Positions 35,038 to 43,617 of a stretch of 64,000 nucleotides of DNA are shown here, one piece after another. The translations under genes and the position numbers were made by a program. Source of the stretch: JACVRW01 sp963821275 (GTDB taxonomy: Bacteria; Actinomycetota; Thermoleophilia; Solirubrobacterales; Thermoleophilaceae); NCBI GenBank assembly GCA_963821275.1, contig CAWGDF010000014.1, forward strand, positions 1 to 64,000, in the 5' to 3' direction. Below the pieces are notes generated by a model. The model did not search any database. It was not told where the DNA came from and saw only the letters and a list, made by a program, of their open reading frames with translations. Each line of letters opens with the position of its first letter. Positions within the stretch are counted from its first letter, which is position 1.

Positions 35038-37294
35038 ATGAGACGGGATTGCCTCGCAAAGGCGGTCGCGGTCCTTCTCGACGGTTGCGGCCATCGGTGG
35101 TTCGGCCGGCACGGCCACGGCGTTCCCGCCGGGCCAGGGCCCGGGCGGTCCCGTTCTCGTGATCACTGACCCGGCGGACCCCGTCGGCCGCTACTACGCC
35201 GAGATCCTGACCGCGGAGGGCCTCAACGCCTTTGAGGTTGGGAACGTGAACCAGATCTCGGCCGCCACGCTGTCCGGCCACAGCGTGGTGGTCCTGGCTC
35301 GGACCGGATTGACCGCATCCCAGGCATCGACTCTCTCGAGCTGGGTGCAGGGCGGGGGCAACCTGATCGCGATGCGGCCGGGCGCCGCGCTGGCCCCGCT
35401 GGCCGGGCTCGGCAGCGACACCGGCGACCTGGACAACGGCTACATCAGGGTGAATACGACCTCCGGGCCGGGGGCAGGCATCACAGGCGACACGATGCAG
35501 TTCCACGACCGCGCGGACCGCTGGACGCTGGCCGGCGCCACCGAGGTCGCCGACCTCTACTCGAACGCGACCACGGCCACGACGAACCCGGCCGTGACAC
35601 TGCGCTCCGTGGGCGCGTCCGGGGGTCAGGTGGCCGCGTTTACCTACGACTTGGCCCGCTCCGTCGTGCAGACCCGCCAGGGCAACCCCGCGTGGGCGGA
35701 ACAGAAGCGCGATGGCGAGATTCAGCCAATCCGGTCAGACGATCTGTTCTTCCCGAACTGGGTGAATTTGGACAAGGTCGCTATCCCGCAAGCCGACGAG
35801 CAGCAGCGGCTGCTGGCGAACCTCGTCACGCAGATGAGCGCCGACCGTATGCCGATGCCGCGCTTCTGGTACTTCCCGCGCGGCGAGCGGGCCGTCGTGG
35901 TCATGACCGGGGACGACCACACGAGCGGCGGGACGGAGGCTCACTTCAACCGCTTCCTTCAGCTGAGCCCGCTCGGCTGCTCGGTCGCCGACTGGCAATG
36001 CGTGCGCTCAACCTCGTACGTCTACACGATCAACGACATGACGGACGCCCAAGTGGCGACCTACCAGGCGCAGGGCTTCGAAATAGCCCTCCACCTCGAT
36101 ACGGGCTGTTCCAACTACGACGAGGACACCCTGCGTGCCGACTGGCAGTCGCAGCGGCCCGTGTTCCTCGCGAGGTGGCCCAGCGTTGAGGCACCGCGGA
36201 CAAATCGCACGCACTGCATCCCGTGGAGCGACTGGTCGAGCCAGCCGGTCGTCGAGGAAGAGTTCGGCGTTGGCCTCGACACCAACTACTACTACTGGCC
36301 GCCGTCCTGGAATCTGGACCGGCCCGGAATGTTCACCGGTTCGGGCATCCCAATGCGTTTCGCCGATCCGCTCGGGTCACCGATCAACGTCTACCAAGCA
36401 ACGACCCAGCTGGTGGACGAGGCGGGCATCGGGATTCCTGCGCCGGCGAACAACATCTCGGTGCACATCGCGGCGCTGCTGGACCGGGCGCTCGGATCGC
36501 AGGGCTACCACGGGGCGTTCACCGCCAACATGCACACCGACCGGGACCTATCGGGCGCCAACGCGATCGTCGACGCCGCGCAGGACCGAGGCGTTCCCGT
36601 CATCTCGGCGGAGCAGTTGCTCGTCTGGACCGAGGGGCGCAACAACTCTTCCTTCGCGGGGCTCAATTTCGACGGCAGCCGCCTGCGCTTCACGCTCAAC
36701 CAGGCCGGCGGCGCCCGCGGCCTCGAGGCCATGATCCCGGCTTCCTCTGGAGCTGGGCGGCCGGTGGGGCTGACACGCAACGGCGTGCCCGTCACCACCA
36801 GCTCACGCGTGGTCAAGGGCATCGAGTACCTGGTCTTCCCGGCCGCGTCCGGCAACTACGTCGCGACCTATCCGGGCGGCGGTGGGACAACGCCAGGGGG
36901 CGGGACCCCGCCGGCGGCGGGTGGAACCAACCCGCCGCCAGGTGGCGCGCCGGCGCTGGACCGGGTGGGCCCGCGCGTACGGGTGCGCCCGCGCCGGCTG
37001 CGCGCCACACGCCGCGGGAGGGTCAAGCTGCGCGTGAGCTGCCCCCGGAGCGAACGGTTCTGTCGCGTCGCTCTGAAGTTGCGGCGCGCCGGCGCCACGG
37101 TCGCACGCAGGAGGTTCCAGGTCGCCGGCGGCAACACCCGCCGGGTGTCACTGCGCCTGAAGCGAGGTGCGCGGCGCCGGCTGTCGCGCTCGGGCTCGCT
37201 GCGGGCCGTCGCCGTGGCGGCGGCACGGGACGCGGCCGGCAACCGGGCCACTACCAGGACACGCGTCCGTCTGCTGGCCCCGAGAAAGAGGTGA
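35038..37294 (+). CDS. Secreted polysaccharide-deacetylase-like protein with Arg-rich C-terminal module
   Basis: An ATG at 35038 begins a signal peptide that needs removal of one base at about 35071-35081 to read through to 'TVAAIGGSAGTATAFPPG'. From 35159 the frame is open for over 700 codons. An N-terminal flavodoxin/ThuA-like domain ('TDPADPVGRYYAEILTAEGLN') precedes a NodB-like domain with 'VVMTGDDHTSGGTEAHF', 'ALHLDTGCSNY' and 'HTDRDLSGANAIVDAAQ', which carry candidate metal ligands. A Gly/Thr/Pro linker and an Arg-rich module with a Cys pair ('VSCPRSERFCRVALK') end the protein. It starts two bases after the preceding gene. Confidence 0.8.
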
Positions 37295-37383
37295 TTGGGA
37301 CGCAACCTTCCAACCATGGCGTCCGCCATGCGTTATGGCAGGAACGTCGCATCAACAACCACAAGTACGGGAGGAACTCGGCC

Positions 37384-38985
37384 TTGAAGGCACGATTCAT
37401 TCGAAGATTGATCTTGACCGTGGCGGCCATGTCCGTGGCCGCCATCTGGGCAGGTGCCGCGACGGCGGTCGCTCAGACTCAGACAGACACTACGTTCAGT
37501 GGAGGGACGCCCGACGCGAACACTGAGGTGTTCGCGGGGGACCTGGCGCTCAACCCTGACTTCGACGTTTCCGAGGAGTTCGACGGCGGGCCGGCGCTGC
37601 CCGTCGGCTGGGAGAGTGTGCCGTGGGGCGCGGGAGGAACCGCCACCGTCGCCGGCGGTGCGGTCACCGTTGACGGTGCGCGCGCCAACACGACGACGGG
37701 GCCCTACGCCTCAGGTCGGTCCCTGGACTTCGCCGCCACGTTCACGGCAGACCCGTTCCAGCACGTTGGCCTGGGGACCACGCTTGAGGGTCCGCCTTGG
37801 GCCATATTCAGCACGGGAGGCGGCGATCTCCCACTCGGGTTCTACGCTCGGAGCTGGGCCCCGGGCCCTGCTGGAGGCGTGGCGATAAACACTCCACTCG
37901 CCATTGATCACACGGTCGAGCACGACTACGGCATCGAATGGACGCCAACCGAGGTTCGGTTCTTTGTTGATGGCGACTTGGTCGCCACGCATGCCAATTC
38001 GATAACCGCGCAGATGCGGCCCATCGCCAGCGACTTCAACGTGGGCGGCGGAAACCTCGACGTGGCCTTCCTGGACCTTTACTCCTATCCGGCCTCGGGC
38101 ACATTCACGTCGCGTGTCTTCGACGCTGGCGACAGCCGCGCCACTTGGCGCAGCCTGATTCCGACGCTCGACACCCCGGCCGGGACCGGCGTGTCCTTCG
38201 CCGTTCGCACGGGAAGCACCCCGACGCCGGACGCCTCGTGGACCGGCTTCCAGCCGGTGGGCTCCGGGGGCCAGCTCAGCGGGCCGCTGGGACGCCGGTA
38301 TCTCCAGTACCGGGCGACGCTCACCACGACGGACAGCAGCGCGACCCCGTTCGTGGAGGACGTCACCCTCGGGTACCAGGTGGACACCGCGGGACCCACG
38401 ACGACGATAAGCGGCCTGACGACCAGTGGCAGGACCGCCCGGCTCACGTTCACGAGCGAGGCCGGGGCCACCTTCCAGTGCAGCCTCGACAACGGGCCGT
38501 TCCAGGCCTGCACGAGCCCGAAGGAGTACTCGGGCCTCTCGCGCGGCTCCCACCGGGTCAGGGTGCGGGCGATCGACCAGTTCGGCAACGTGGGGCCGGC
38601 GGCGCAGAGGACGTTCACAATCGGCTCGACGTCGGGGCCGCCGCCACCGTCTCAGGACAACACAGCCCCGCGCGTCCGGCCCAGGCCGCGCTCGGTGGTC
38701 GTCTCGCAGCGGGGCCGGTTCAAGCTCCGGCTGAGGTGCCCGAGCACCGAGACGCGCTGCCACATCGCGCTGAGGGTGCGCTACAAGGGCCGGACGGCCG
38801 CCTTCAAGCGGGTCACCGTGGACGGCGGAGACCGCGAGCGGGTGACCCTGCGCCTCAGGCGCTATGCGCGGATCGCGCTCCGGAACAAGGGACGCTTGAG
38901 GGTGCGGGCGTTCACCACCGCCCGCGACCCGGCCGGCAACCGCGCCACCACCCGAACCCGTCTGAAGCTCAGGCTACGGCGCTAG
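37384..38985 (+). CDS. Secreted lectin/GH16-like beta-sandwich protein with Arg-rich C-terminal module
   Basis: This encodes 533 residues from a TTG eight bases after GGGAGGA, which decides the start. A signal peptide ('LILTVAAMSVAAIWAGAATAVAQ') is followed by a concanavalin-like domain ('HDYGIEWTPTEVRFFVDGDLVATH', typical of GH16/laminarinase-like folds, although no ExDxxE catalytic motif is visible). A second beta-rich domain ('SRVFDAGDSRATWRSL'), an Ig-like domain with 'CSLDNGPFQACTSPKEYS' and the shared Arg-rich module ('RLRCPSTETRCHIALRV') complete it. Glycan binding at the cell surface is likely. It is the only intact member of this local gene set. Confidence 0.82.
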   Translation: MKARFIRRLILTVAAMSVAAIWAGAATAVAQTQTDTTFSGGTPDANTEVFAGDLALNPDFDVSEEFDGGPALPVGWESVPWGAGGTATVAGGAVTVDGARANTTTGPYASGRSLDFAATFTADPFQHVGLGTTLEGPPWAIFSTGGGDLPLGFYARSWAPGPAGGVAINTPLAIDHTVEHDYGIEWTPTEVRFFVDGDLVATHANSITAQMRPIASDFNVGGGNLDVAFLDLYSYPASGTFTSRVFDAGDSRATWRSLIPTLDTPAGTGVSFAVRTGSTPTPDASWTGFQPVGSGGQLSGPLGRRYLQYRATLTTTDSSATPFVEDVTLGYQVDTAGPTTTISGLTTSGRTARLTFTSEAGATFQCSLDNGPFQACTSPKEYSGLSRGSHRVRVRAIDQFGNVGPAAQRTFTIGSTSGPPPPSQDNTAPRVRPRPRSVVVSQRGRFKLRLRCPSTETRCHIALRVRYKGRTAAFKRVTVDGGDRERVTLRLRRYARIALRNKGRLRVRAFTTARDPAGNRATTRTRLKLRLRR

Positions 38986-39006
38986 GCGAACACCCGGCTG
39001 GTTGAG

Positions 39007-39039
39007 GACGCCGCGGCGGGCTTGTCCTGCCGCGGCGTC
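39007..39039. terminator. Bidirectional hairpin between convergent genes
   Basis: GACGCCGCGGC at 39007-39017 pairs perfectly with GCCGCGGCGTC at 39029-39039 around an 11-base loop. It lies between the stop codons of the lectin-like gene and tatC, so it can serve both strands. The T-rich tail is short (GTTCT). Confidence 0.75.
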
Positions 39040-39058
39040 GTTCTGCGCGCCCCCGGCA

Positions 39059-39820
39059 CTAGCCGCGCTGCGGCACCTCGGTCAGCGCCTGGGCTGGCCG
39101 GCCGAGGGCTGTGGCGAGCCAGATGCTGAGTTCGTAGAGGGCTAGTAGGGGGATCATTTCGAGGATCAGGGTGAGTGGGTCGAGGGTGGGGAGCAGGGCG
39201 GCGAGGACGGCGATGATGACGATGGCGTAGCGGCGGTTTTTGCGTAGCTGGGCGGGGCTGGTGACGCCGAGCCGGCAGGCGGCCAGGATGGCGACGGGGA
39301 TTTGGAAGCCGATGCCCATGGCCAGCATCAGCAGGGTGACGAACGAGTAGTAGTCGCGGGCCCGGACTTGGGTGTTGAATTCGTCGGCGTTGAAGTTGAG
39401 CAGGAAGTCCAGCGCCGGGGTGAGCACGACGAAGTAGCAGAACACCACGCCGGCGATGAACAGGACGGGGACCAGGGCCAGTAGTGGGGTGGCTACTTTG
39501 CGTTCGGTGGGGGAGAAGGCGGGCAGCACGAAGGCATAGAGCTGGTAGAGGATGATCGGCAGGCTGATCAACAGCGCGGCGTAGGCGGAGTTGACCAGTG
39601 TGGTGTAGAAGGCCTCGGCCGGGCCCAGGGTGATCGGCTCGATCCCGTCCGGCAAGGGCCGGTTGACGATCTCCAGCACCAGATGGTTCTTCCAGGCCGT
39701 CAGCGCCCAGGCGGCCCCAAAAGCCAGCCCACACACGATCAGCCGCGCCCGCAGCTCATCCAAATGCTCGACCACCGACAAACGGGCGTCGTGGCTGACG
39801 CGGCGAACCCAGCGTGACAC
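39059..39820 (-). CDS. tatC: Sec-independent (Tat) translocase subunit TatC
   Basis: This is a 253-residue protein with six transmembrane helices. It has the N-terminal signature 'VVEHLDELRARLIVCG', which includes the conserved Glu of the twin-arginine binding site, and the periplasmic loop 'ITLGPAEAFYTTL' with 'FSPTERKVATPLLAL' after it. TatC forms the receptor complex that recognises twin-arginine signal peptides. The start lies 9 bp downstream of tatA, so both belong to one leftward transcript. Its codons are unusually NNC-rich compared with nearby genes. Confidence 0.95.
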   Translation of the reverse strand: MSRWVRRVSHDARLSVVEHLDELRARLIVCGLAFGAAWALTAWKNHLVLEIVNRPLPDGIEPITLGPAEAFYTTLVNSAYAALLISLPIILYQLYAFVLPAFSPTERKVATPLLALVPVLFIAGVVFCYFVVLTPALDFLLNFNADEFNTQVRARDYYSFVTLLMLAMGIGFQIPVAILAACRLGVTSPAQLRKNRRYAIVIIAVLAALLPTLDPLTLILEMIPLLALYELSIWLATALGRPAQALTEVPQRG

Positions 39821-39829
39821 GAGCCGCAG

Positions 39830-40024
39830 TTAGGACTTGCGCGCGGAGGTGGCCTCGCCGTCGGCGAGCTCCTCTGGACGCTGTTCCCGCCCCGTGATGG
39901 AGTCCTTGAACTCGCGCATCCCGCGACCCAGCGAGCGGCCGGCGTCCGGCAGGCGTTTGGGCCCGAGGATCAGCAGCGCGAGGGCCAGGACGATGATCAG
40001 TTCCATTGGTCCGATGCTTGGCAT
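39830..40024 (-). CDS. tatA: Tat translocase subunit TatA
   Basis: This is a 64-residue protein of the standard TatA/E layout: a short transmembrane helix ('MELIIVLALALLILGPKRLP', with the Phe-Gly hinge replaced by Leu-Gly), then an amphipathic helix 'AGRSLGRGMREFKDSITG' and a charged tail. It polymerises to form the translocation pore with TatC. The promoter must lie in the 162-bp region shared with the divergent ferritin-like gene. Confidence 0.94.
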   Translation of the reverse strand: MPSIGPMELIIVLALALLILGPKRLPDAGRSLGRGMREFKDSITGREQRPEELADGEATSARKS

Positions 40025-40054
40025 ACCGGTCCATTCGCCCGAAGCGGCCGCGGC

Positions 40055-40080
40055 GGATCACTCGGGCGGCGGAGTGATCC
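40055..40080. promoter_or_regulatory. 9-bp inverted repeat between tatA and the ferritin-like gene
   Basis: GGATCACTC (40055-40063) and GAGTGATCC (40072-40080) are perfect inverted repeats with an 8-base spacer, in the centre of the divergent intergenic region. The core CACTC-N-GAGTG resembles a CIRCE element but with an 8-base spacer and different flanks. It is a candidate operator or a leader hairpin for either gene. Confidence 0.5.
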
Positions 40081-40186
40081 AATTCCCGCCGGAAACTGAA
40101 TAAGGGGGCACAGCCGGCCGCGAGCCGGCGCCAGAACGAAACTCGAGAGCCGGCGAACCCTCACGCCGGCGGCTGGGAGAGCCCCC

Positions 40187-40873
40187 ATGGACAGCACCAC
40201 CGAGCGGGAGACCCCGCACAGCGCGCTGCGCGAGCTCGCGCAGGACGACTCGTCGCGCAAGTCCTTCCTGAAGATGGTCGGCGGCGCCGGTGCCGCCTCC
40301 GCCTTCGCCGTCTTCATCGCGGCGTGCGGCGGAGACGAGGACGAGAGCACTGCCGCGAGCAGCCAGACCCCGGCGGAGAAGAAGATGGCCGGGAAGGGCG
40401 ACCTGGCGATCGTCCAGTACGCCCTCACTCTCGAGCACCTCGAAACCGACTTCTACAACGCGGTCCTCGACTCCGGCGTGGTGAAGAACCGGCAGCTCGG
40501 CGAGACAGCCAAGCTGATCCGCGACGCCGAGCAGGCCCACGTCGACACCCTGATGGGCGTCGTCAAGGACCTGGGCGGGACGCCCGAGCGGCCGAAGACC
40601 ACCTTCGACGCCGTCCTCGAGGGCGGGGAGAAGAAGGTGCTCGAGACCGCAGCCGCGGTCGAGAACCTCGGCGCGGCGGCCTACCTGGGCCAGGCGCCCC
40701 GGATCCAGTCCAAGGAGATTTTGGCCGCGGCGCTGTCCATTCACAGCGTCGAAGCCCGCCACGCCTCCGCGCTCAACACCGTGGTGGGCAAGTCGATCGT
40801 CCCCGACGGCGCCTTCGCGAAGCCGGCCTCCATGGAGGAAGTGCTTCCGCAGGTCAAGCCGTTCCTGGCCTGA
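40187..40873 (+). CDS. Exported ferritin-like domain lipoprotein
   Basis: This encodes 228 residues. The N-terminus has 'SSRKSFLKMVGG', a Tat-like signal with Arg-Lys in place of Arg-Arg, and a lipobox 'FIAAC' with Cys47. The mature part is a four-helix ferritin-like bundle ('QYALTLEHLETDFYN', 'DAEQAHVDTLMG', 'HSVEARHASALN'), with the Glu and Glu-x-x-His residues expected for a di-iron site. It follows GGGAG closely. Divergent tatA/tatC and a downstream paralogue (22 bp) suggest an exported pair. Iron or oxidative-stress protection is plausible; the in vivo role of this family is not established. Confidence 0.87.
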   Translation: MDSTTERETPHSALRELAQDDSSRKSFLKMVGGAGAASAFAVFIAACGGDEDESTAASSQTPAEKKMAGKGDLAIVQYALTLEHLETDFYNAVLDSGVVKNRQLGETAKLIRDAEQAHVDTLMGVVKDLGGTPERPKTTFDAVLEGGEKKVLETAAAVENLGAAAYLGQAPRIQSKEILAAALSIHSVEARHASALNTVVGKSIVPDGAFAKPASMEEVLPQVKPFLA

Positions 40874-40895
40874 GCACAGCAAAGGAGAACCCCCA

Positions 40896-41534
40896 ATGTC
40901 CCCACAGCACACACCCGCCCCGGAGCTGGCGGCCATCGACGTCAAGGGCGTGACCCGCCAGGCCTTCATGGTCCGCGGCGCCGTCGCGGCCGGCGCGGTC
41001 TACGGCCTCGGCGCGGTCGGGCCGTACGTCCGCGAGGCTCTCGCCCAAGAAGGTGGCGGCGACCTGGAGATCCTCAACTTCGCTCTTACTCTCGAGTACC
41101 TCGAGGCGGCGTTCTACCAGCAGGCGCTGGAGCGGGTGCCGGGGCTCGATGGCAGCGTCAGGGCGCTGGCCACGGAGATCCGCGACAACGAGAACGAGCA
41201 CGTAGCCGCGCTCACCGGGACGATCAAGCAGCTCGGGGGCAAGCCGGTCAAGGCGCCGGGCGTCGACTTCGGCAACGCCTTCGGCAGCCGGAAGAGCTTC
41301 CTCCAGCTGGCCGAGACCTTCGAGGACACCGGCGTTAGCGCCTACAACGGCGCGGCGCCGCAGATCATGTCCAAGGAGGTCCTCGGGGCCGCGGGCAGCA
41401 TCGTCCAGGTCGAGGCGCGGCACGCCGCGGCGATCCGGGGCCTGAACGGCAAGCAGCCCGCCGAAGGCGCGTTCGACCAGGCCCTCGACGCGCAGGCGGT
41501 GCTCGACGCCGTGCAGCCTTTCGTCAAGTCATAG
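40896..41534 (+). CDS. Exported ferritin-like domain protein (paralogue)
   Basis: The 212-residue protein has a Tat-like leader 'VTRQAFMVRGAVAAGAVYGL' (Arg-Gln in place of twin Arg) without a lipobox, so it is probably released or membrane-tethered. The bundle carries 'FALTLEYLEAAFYQ', 'DNENEHVAAL' and 'VEARHAAAIRG', again with Glu/His ligands for a di-iron centre. It is the second gene of an operon, 22 bp after its paralogue, with AAAGGAG before the ATG. The two may form a heteromer. Confidence 0.87.
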   Translation: MSPQHTPAPELAAIDVKGVTRQAFMVRGAVAAGAVYGLGAVGPYVREALAQEGGGDLEILNFALTLEYLEAAFYQQALERVPGLDGSVRALATEIRDNENEHVAALTGTIKQLGGKPVKAPGVDFGNAFGSRKSFLQLAETFEDTGVSAYNGAAPQIMSKEVLGAAGSIVQVEARHAAAIRGLNGKQPAEGAFDQALDAQAVLDAVQPFVKS

Positions 41535-41679
41535 CTGGGCGCGCCTGCGCGCCAATCGAAGTCTGGCCCTGCTTCCTGCCCGCCCCGGCGGGTAGGTCGC
41601 TTTCGGAGGAGAAAGGAGCTCCGATCGCCAAGACGTTCAGGCGACTAGGAGCGTTCCCGCCGCCCGTCACACTGGGGGC

Positions 41680-41919
41680 ATGCTCACCCTCTTTGGAGCG
41701 GCGGCGGTCACTTTCATGATGCTGATGTACGCGCTCGAGCGGCGCGGCCGGGGCTTCATCTTTGCCTTCGGCTGCGGCTGCCTGCTGTCCAGTGCCTACG
41801 GTTTCCTGGCCGGCACGTGGCCGTTCGGCGTGGTCGAGCTGATCTGGGCAGCCGTGGCCTTCAACCGCTTCCGGACGACGCCGGCAGCAGGCAACTCTTG
41901 GCGCCCGGCACCGCGATAG
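41680..41919 (+). CDS. Small two-helix membrane protein
   Basis: The 79-residue product has two hydrophobic helices (about 3-18 and 27-58) separated by 'ERRGRGF', with a Cys-Gly-Cys in the second ('FAFGCGCLLSSAYGFLAG'). Proteins of this size and motif are common, uncharacterised actinobacterial membrane proteins. The 3' end overlaps the dimethylargininase gene by 22 bp, so they are co-transcribed. Function unknown. Confidence 0.68.
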   Translation: MLTLFGAAAVTFMMLMYALERRGRGFIFAFGCGCLLSSAYGFLAGTWPFGVVELIWAAVAFNRFRTTPAAGNSWRPAPR

Positions 41920-42680
41920 TCCGACGCCCCAGCCCGCGGCTGGCCGAGGGAATCGTCACCCACGCGGAGCGGACGGCGGTGGACGCGGGCCGGGCGCTGA
42001 AGCAGTGGGAGGGCTACGTGAGCGCGATGCGCGACCACGGCTGGCGGATCGTCGAGGCGCCGCCCGCGGACGAGCATCCCGACGGCGCGTTCGTCGAGGA
42101 CGCCGTGGCGGTGTTGCGCGGGATCGCGGTCCTGACCAGGCCGGGCGCGCAACAGCGACGCGGCGAGGTCGACTCGCTGGCCCCGACGCTCGCCGGCCTG
42201 GGCCTGGAGCCGCGCCGCATCGGGGCGCCGGCCACGCTCGACGGAGGTGACGTCATGGCCGCCGGCGACACCGTCTACGTCGGCCTGACCGAGCGCACCA
42301 ACGCCGAGGGTGCGCGGCAGCTGGGCGAGCTGCTCGAGCCCGCCGGGATGACGGTGGTGCCGGTGCCGCTCAGCCGGGTGCTTCATCTCAAGTCGGCGGC
42401 CACCGTCCTCCCGGACGGCACGGTGATCGGCTATCCCGCGGCCCTCGACGACCTCTCGTTGTTCCCCCGCTTCCTGGCCGCCCCCGAGGAGGCCGGGGCT
42501 CATGTCGTCCGCCTGGGCAACGGCGCCGTGTTGATGGCAGCGGGCGCGCCGCGGACGGCGGAGCTGCTCGAGCGGCGCGGCCTCCGGCCGGTGATCGTGG
42601 ACATCGGCGAGTTCGAGAAGCTCGAGGGCTGCGTCACCTGCCTGTCGGTGCGGGTGCGGCCGGCGCAGCAGGCGATCTAG
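41898..42680 (+). CDS. Dimethylargininase-like amidinotransferase-fold hydrolase
   Basis: This encodes 260 residues from a TTG within the end of the preceding gene. The protein shows the beta/alpha-propeller signatures of NG,NG-dimethylarginine dimethylaminohydrolase: 'FVEDAVAVL', 'TLDGGDVMAAG', the catalytic His in 'VLHLKSAATVL' and the nucleophile Cys near the C-terminus in 'EGCVTCLSVR'. The reaction is hydrolysis of methylated arginine to citrulline and dimethylamine. No ATG is available in frame near the conserved N-terminus 'IVRRPSPRLAEGIV'. Confidence 0.88.
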   Translation: MAPGTAIVRRPSPRLAEGIVTHAERTAVDAGRALKQWEGYVSAMRDHGWRIVEAPPADEHPDGAFVEDAVAVLRGIAVLTRPGAQQRRGEVDSLAPTLAGLGLEPRRIGAPATLDGGDVMAAGDTVYVGLTERTNAEGARQLGELLEPAGMTVVPVPLSRVLHLKSAATVLPDGTVIGYPAALDDLSLFPRFLAAPEEAGAHVVRLGNGAVLMAAGAPRTAELLERRGLRPVIVDIGEFEKLEGCVTCLSVRVRPAQQAI

Positions 42681-42750
42681 GGGCGGGGGTGGCGCGCCCG
42701 ACGAGTGGTGCGGAACGGCGCCCAACCGGTAGCTTGAGCGGAGGCTTTCC

Positions 42751-43617
42751 GTGCAAGCGCTTCTCGCTCAGCTGAGCTGTCGGATCGGAGACGTGGCGGG
42801 TAACACCGCTCGCGCGGTCGAGGCGCTGCGCTCCCACCCGCAGGCCGACATCGCGGTCTTCCCGGAGCTGTACCTGGGCGGCTACACCTACAGAAACCTG
42901 GAGGAGCTGGCCCGGCCCGCGGACTCGGCAGAGCTCGGTCGGATCGCCGCGGCGGCCGCCGAGGCACAGACCGCCGTGGTCATCGGCTTCGCCGAGCGCA
43001 CGCCGCGGGGCCCGGCCAACTCGGTCGCGTGCTTCGACCGGGATGGCTCGGCCCGTGGGGTCTACCGCAAGACGCACCTCTTCGGGAGCGAGGCCGAGGC
43101 CGGGTTCGTCCCCGGCGAGGAGCTCGTGATCATCGAGCTCGCCGGCCGCCGTGTCGCCCCGCTGATCTGCTTCGACGTCGAGTTCCCCGAGCCGGCCCGC
43201 CGGCTCACGCTCGCCGGCGCCGACCTGCTGGTCACCGCGTCGGCCAACATGGAGCCCTACTACCTCGACCATGAGATCGGCACGGTGGCCCGGGCCCACG
43301 AGAACCGGCGCGCCCACCTCTACGCGAACATGGTCGGCGAGGGCGACGGGCTGGTGTTCGTCGGCGGGAGCCGGTCGATAGCGCCGTCGGGTGAGAGGCT
43401 GGCCGAGGCCGGCCAGCGGGACGAGGAGCTGCTGGTCGTCCCCGTGGCCGAGCCGTCCGGCTTCGACGAGCTGACCGACTACCCCAACCTCGTGCGACCC
43501 GTTCCGCCGGTGCGGGTGCTGGAGGCCGCGTGGGCGCCCGGCAGGGTTCGAACCCGCGACCTCCGCCTTCAGCCGGCGGCTCGCTCGAGGAACGTGAGGA
43601 CCCCCGCCGTGTCGTAG
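42751..43617 (+). CDS. Carbon-nitrogen hydrolase (nitrilase superfamily)
   Basis: This encodes 288 residues with the Glu-Lys-Cys triad: 'VFPELYLGGYTY', 'GVYRKTHLFG' and 'LICFDVEFPEPAR'. The family hydrolyses amides or nitriles, and the arginine-degrading neighbour suggests a guanidino or amide substrate. The last 25 or so residues ('PGRVRTRDLRLQPA') are the antisense translation of a tRNA 3'-half fragment at 43531-43579, so the natural C-terminus was probably altered by an insertion or recombination. The 3' end overlaps the SnoaL gene by 49 bp. Confidence 0.88.
   Translation: MQALLAQLSCRIGDVAGNTARAVEALRSHPQADIAVFPELYLGGYTYRNLEELARPADSAELGRIAAAAAEAQTAVVIGFAERTPRGPANSVACFDRDGSARGVYRKTHLFGSEAEAGFVPGEELVIIELAGRRVAPLICFDVEFPEPARRLTLAGADLLVTASANMEPYYLDHEIGTVARAHENRRAHLYANMVGEGDGLVFVGGSRSIAPSGERLAEAGQRDEELLVVPVAEPSGFDELTDYPNLVRPVPPVRVLEAAWAPGRVRTRDLRLQPAARSRNVRTPAVS
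43531..43579 (-). pseudogene. tRNA 3'-half fragment (possible att-site remnant)
   Basis: On the minus strand this is a tRNA tail: anticodon stem CCGCC/GGCGG around the loop GGCTGAA, a 5-base variable region AGGTC, a T-arm with stem GCGGG/CCTGC and loop TTCGAAC, then an acceptor-like strand ending in CCA. The position of the anticodon would be CTG, but the invariant U33 is replaced by G. No D-arm or 5' acceptor strand is found upstream. Such 3' halves are left by tRNA-targeting integrases. Confidence 0.7.

Noticed and set aside
36223..37383. N-terminal extension of the lectin-like gene frame
   Set aside because: It is a shadow frame of the deacetylase-like gene; a TTG with a strong Shine-Dalgarno site and signal peptide marks the real start at 37384.
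40055..40080. CIRCE heat-shock element
   Set aside because: The core CACTC/GAGTG is shared, but the spacer is 8 rather than 9 and the outer bases differ from TTAG...CTAA; no chaperone gene is adjacent.
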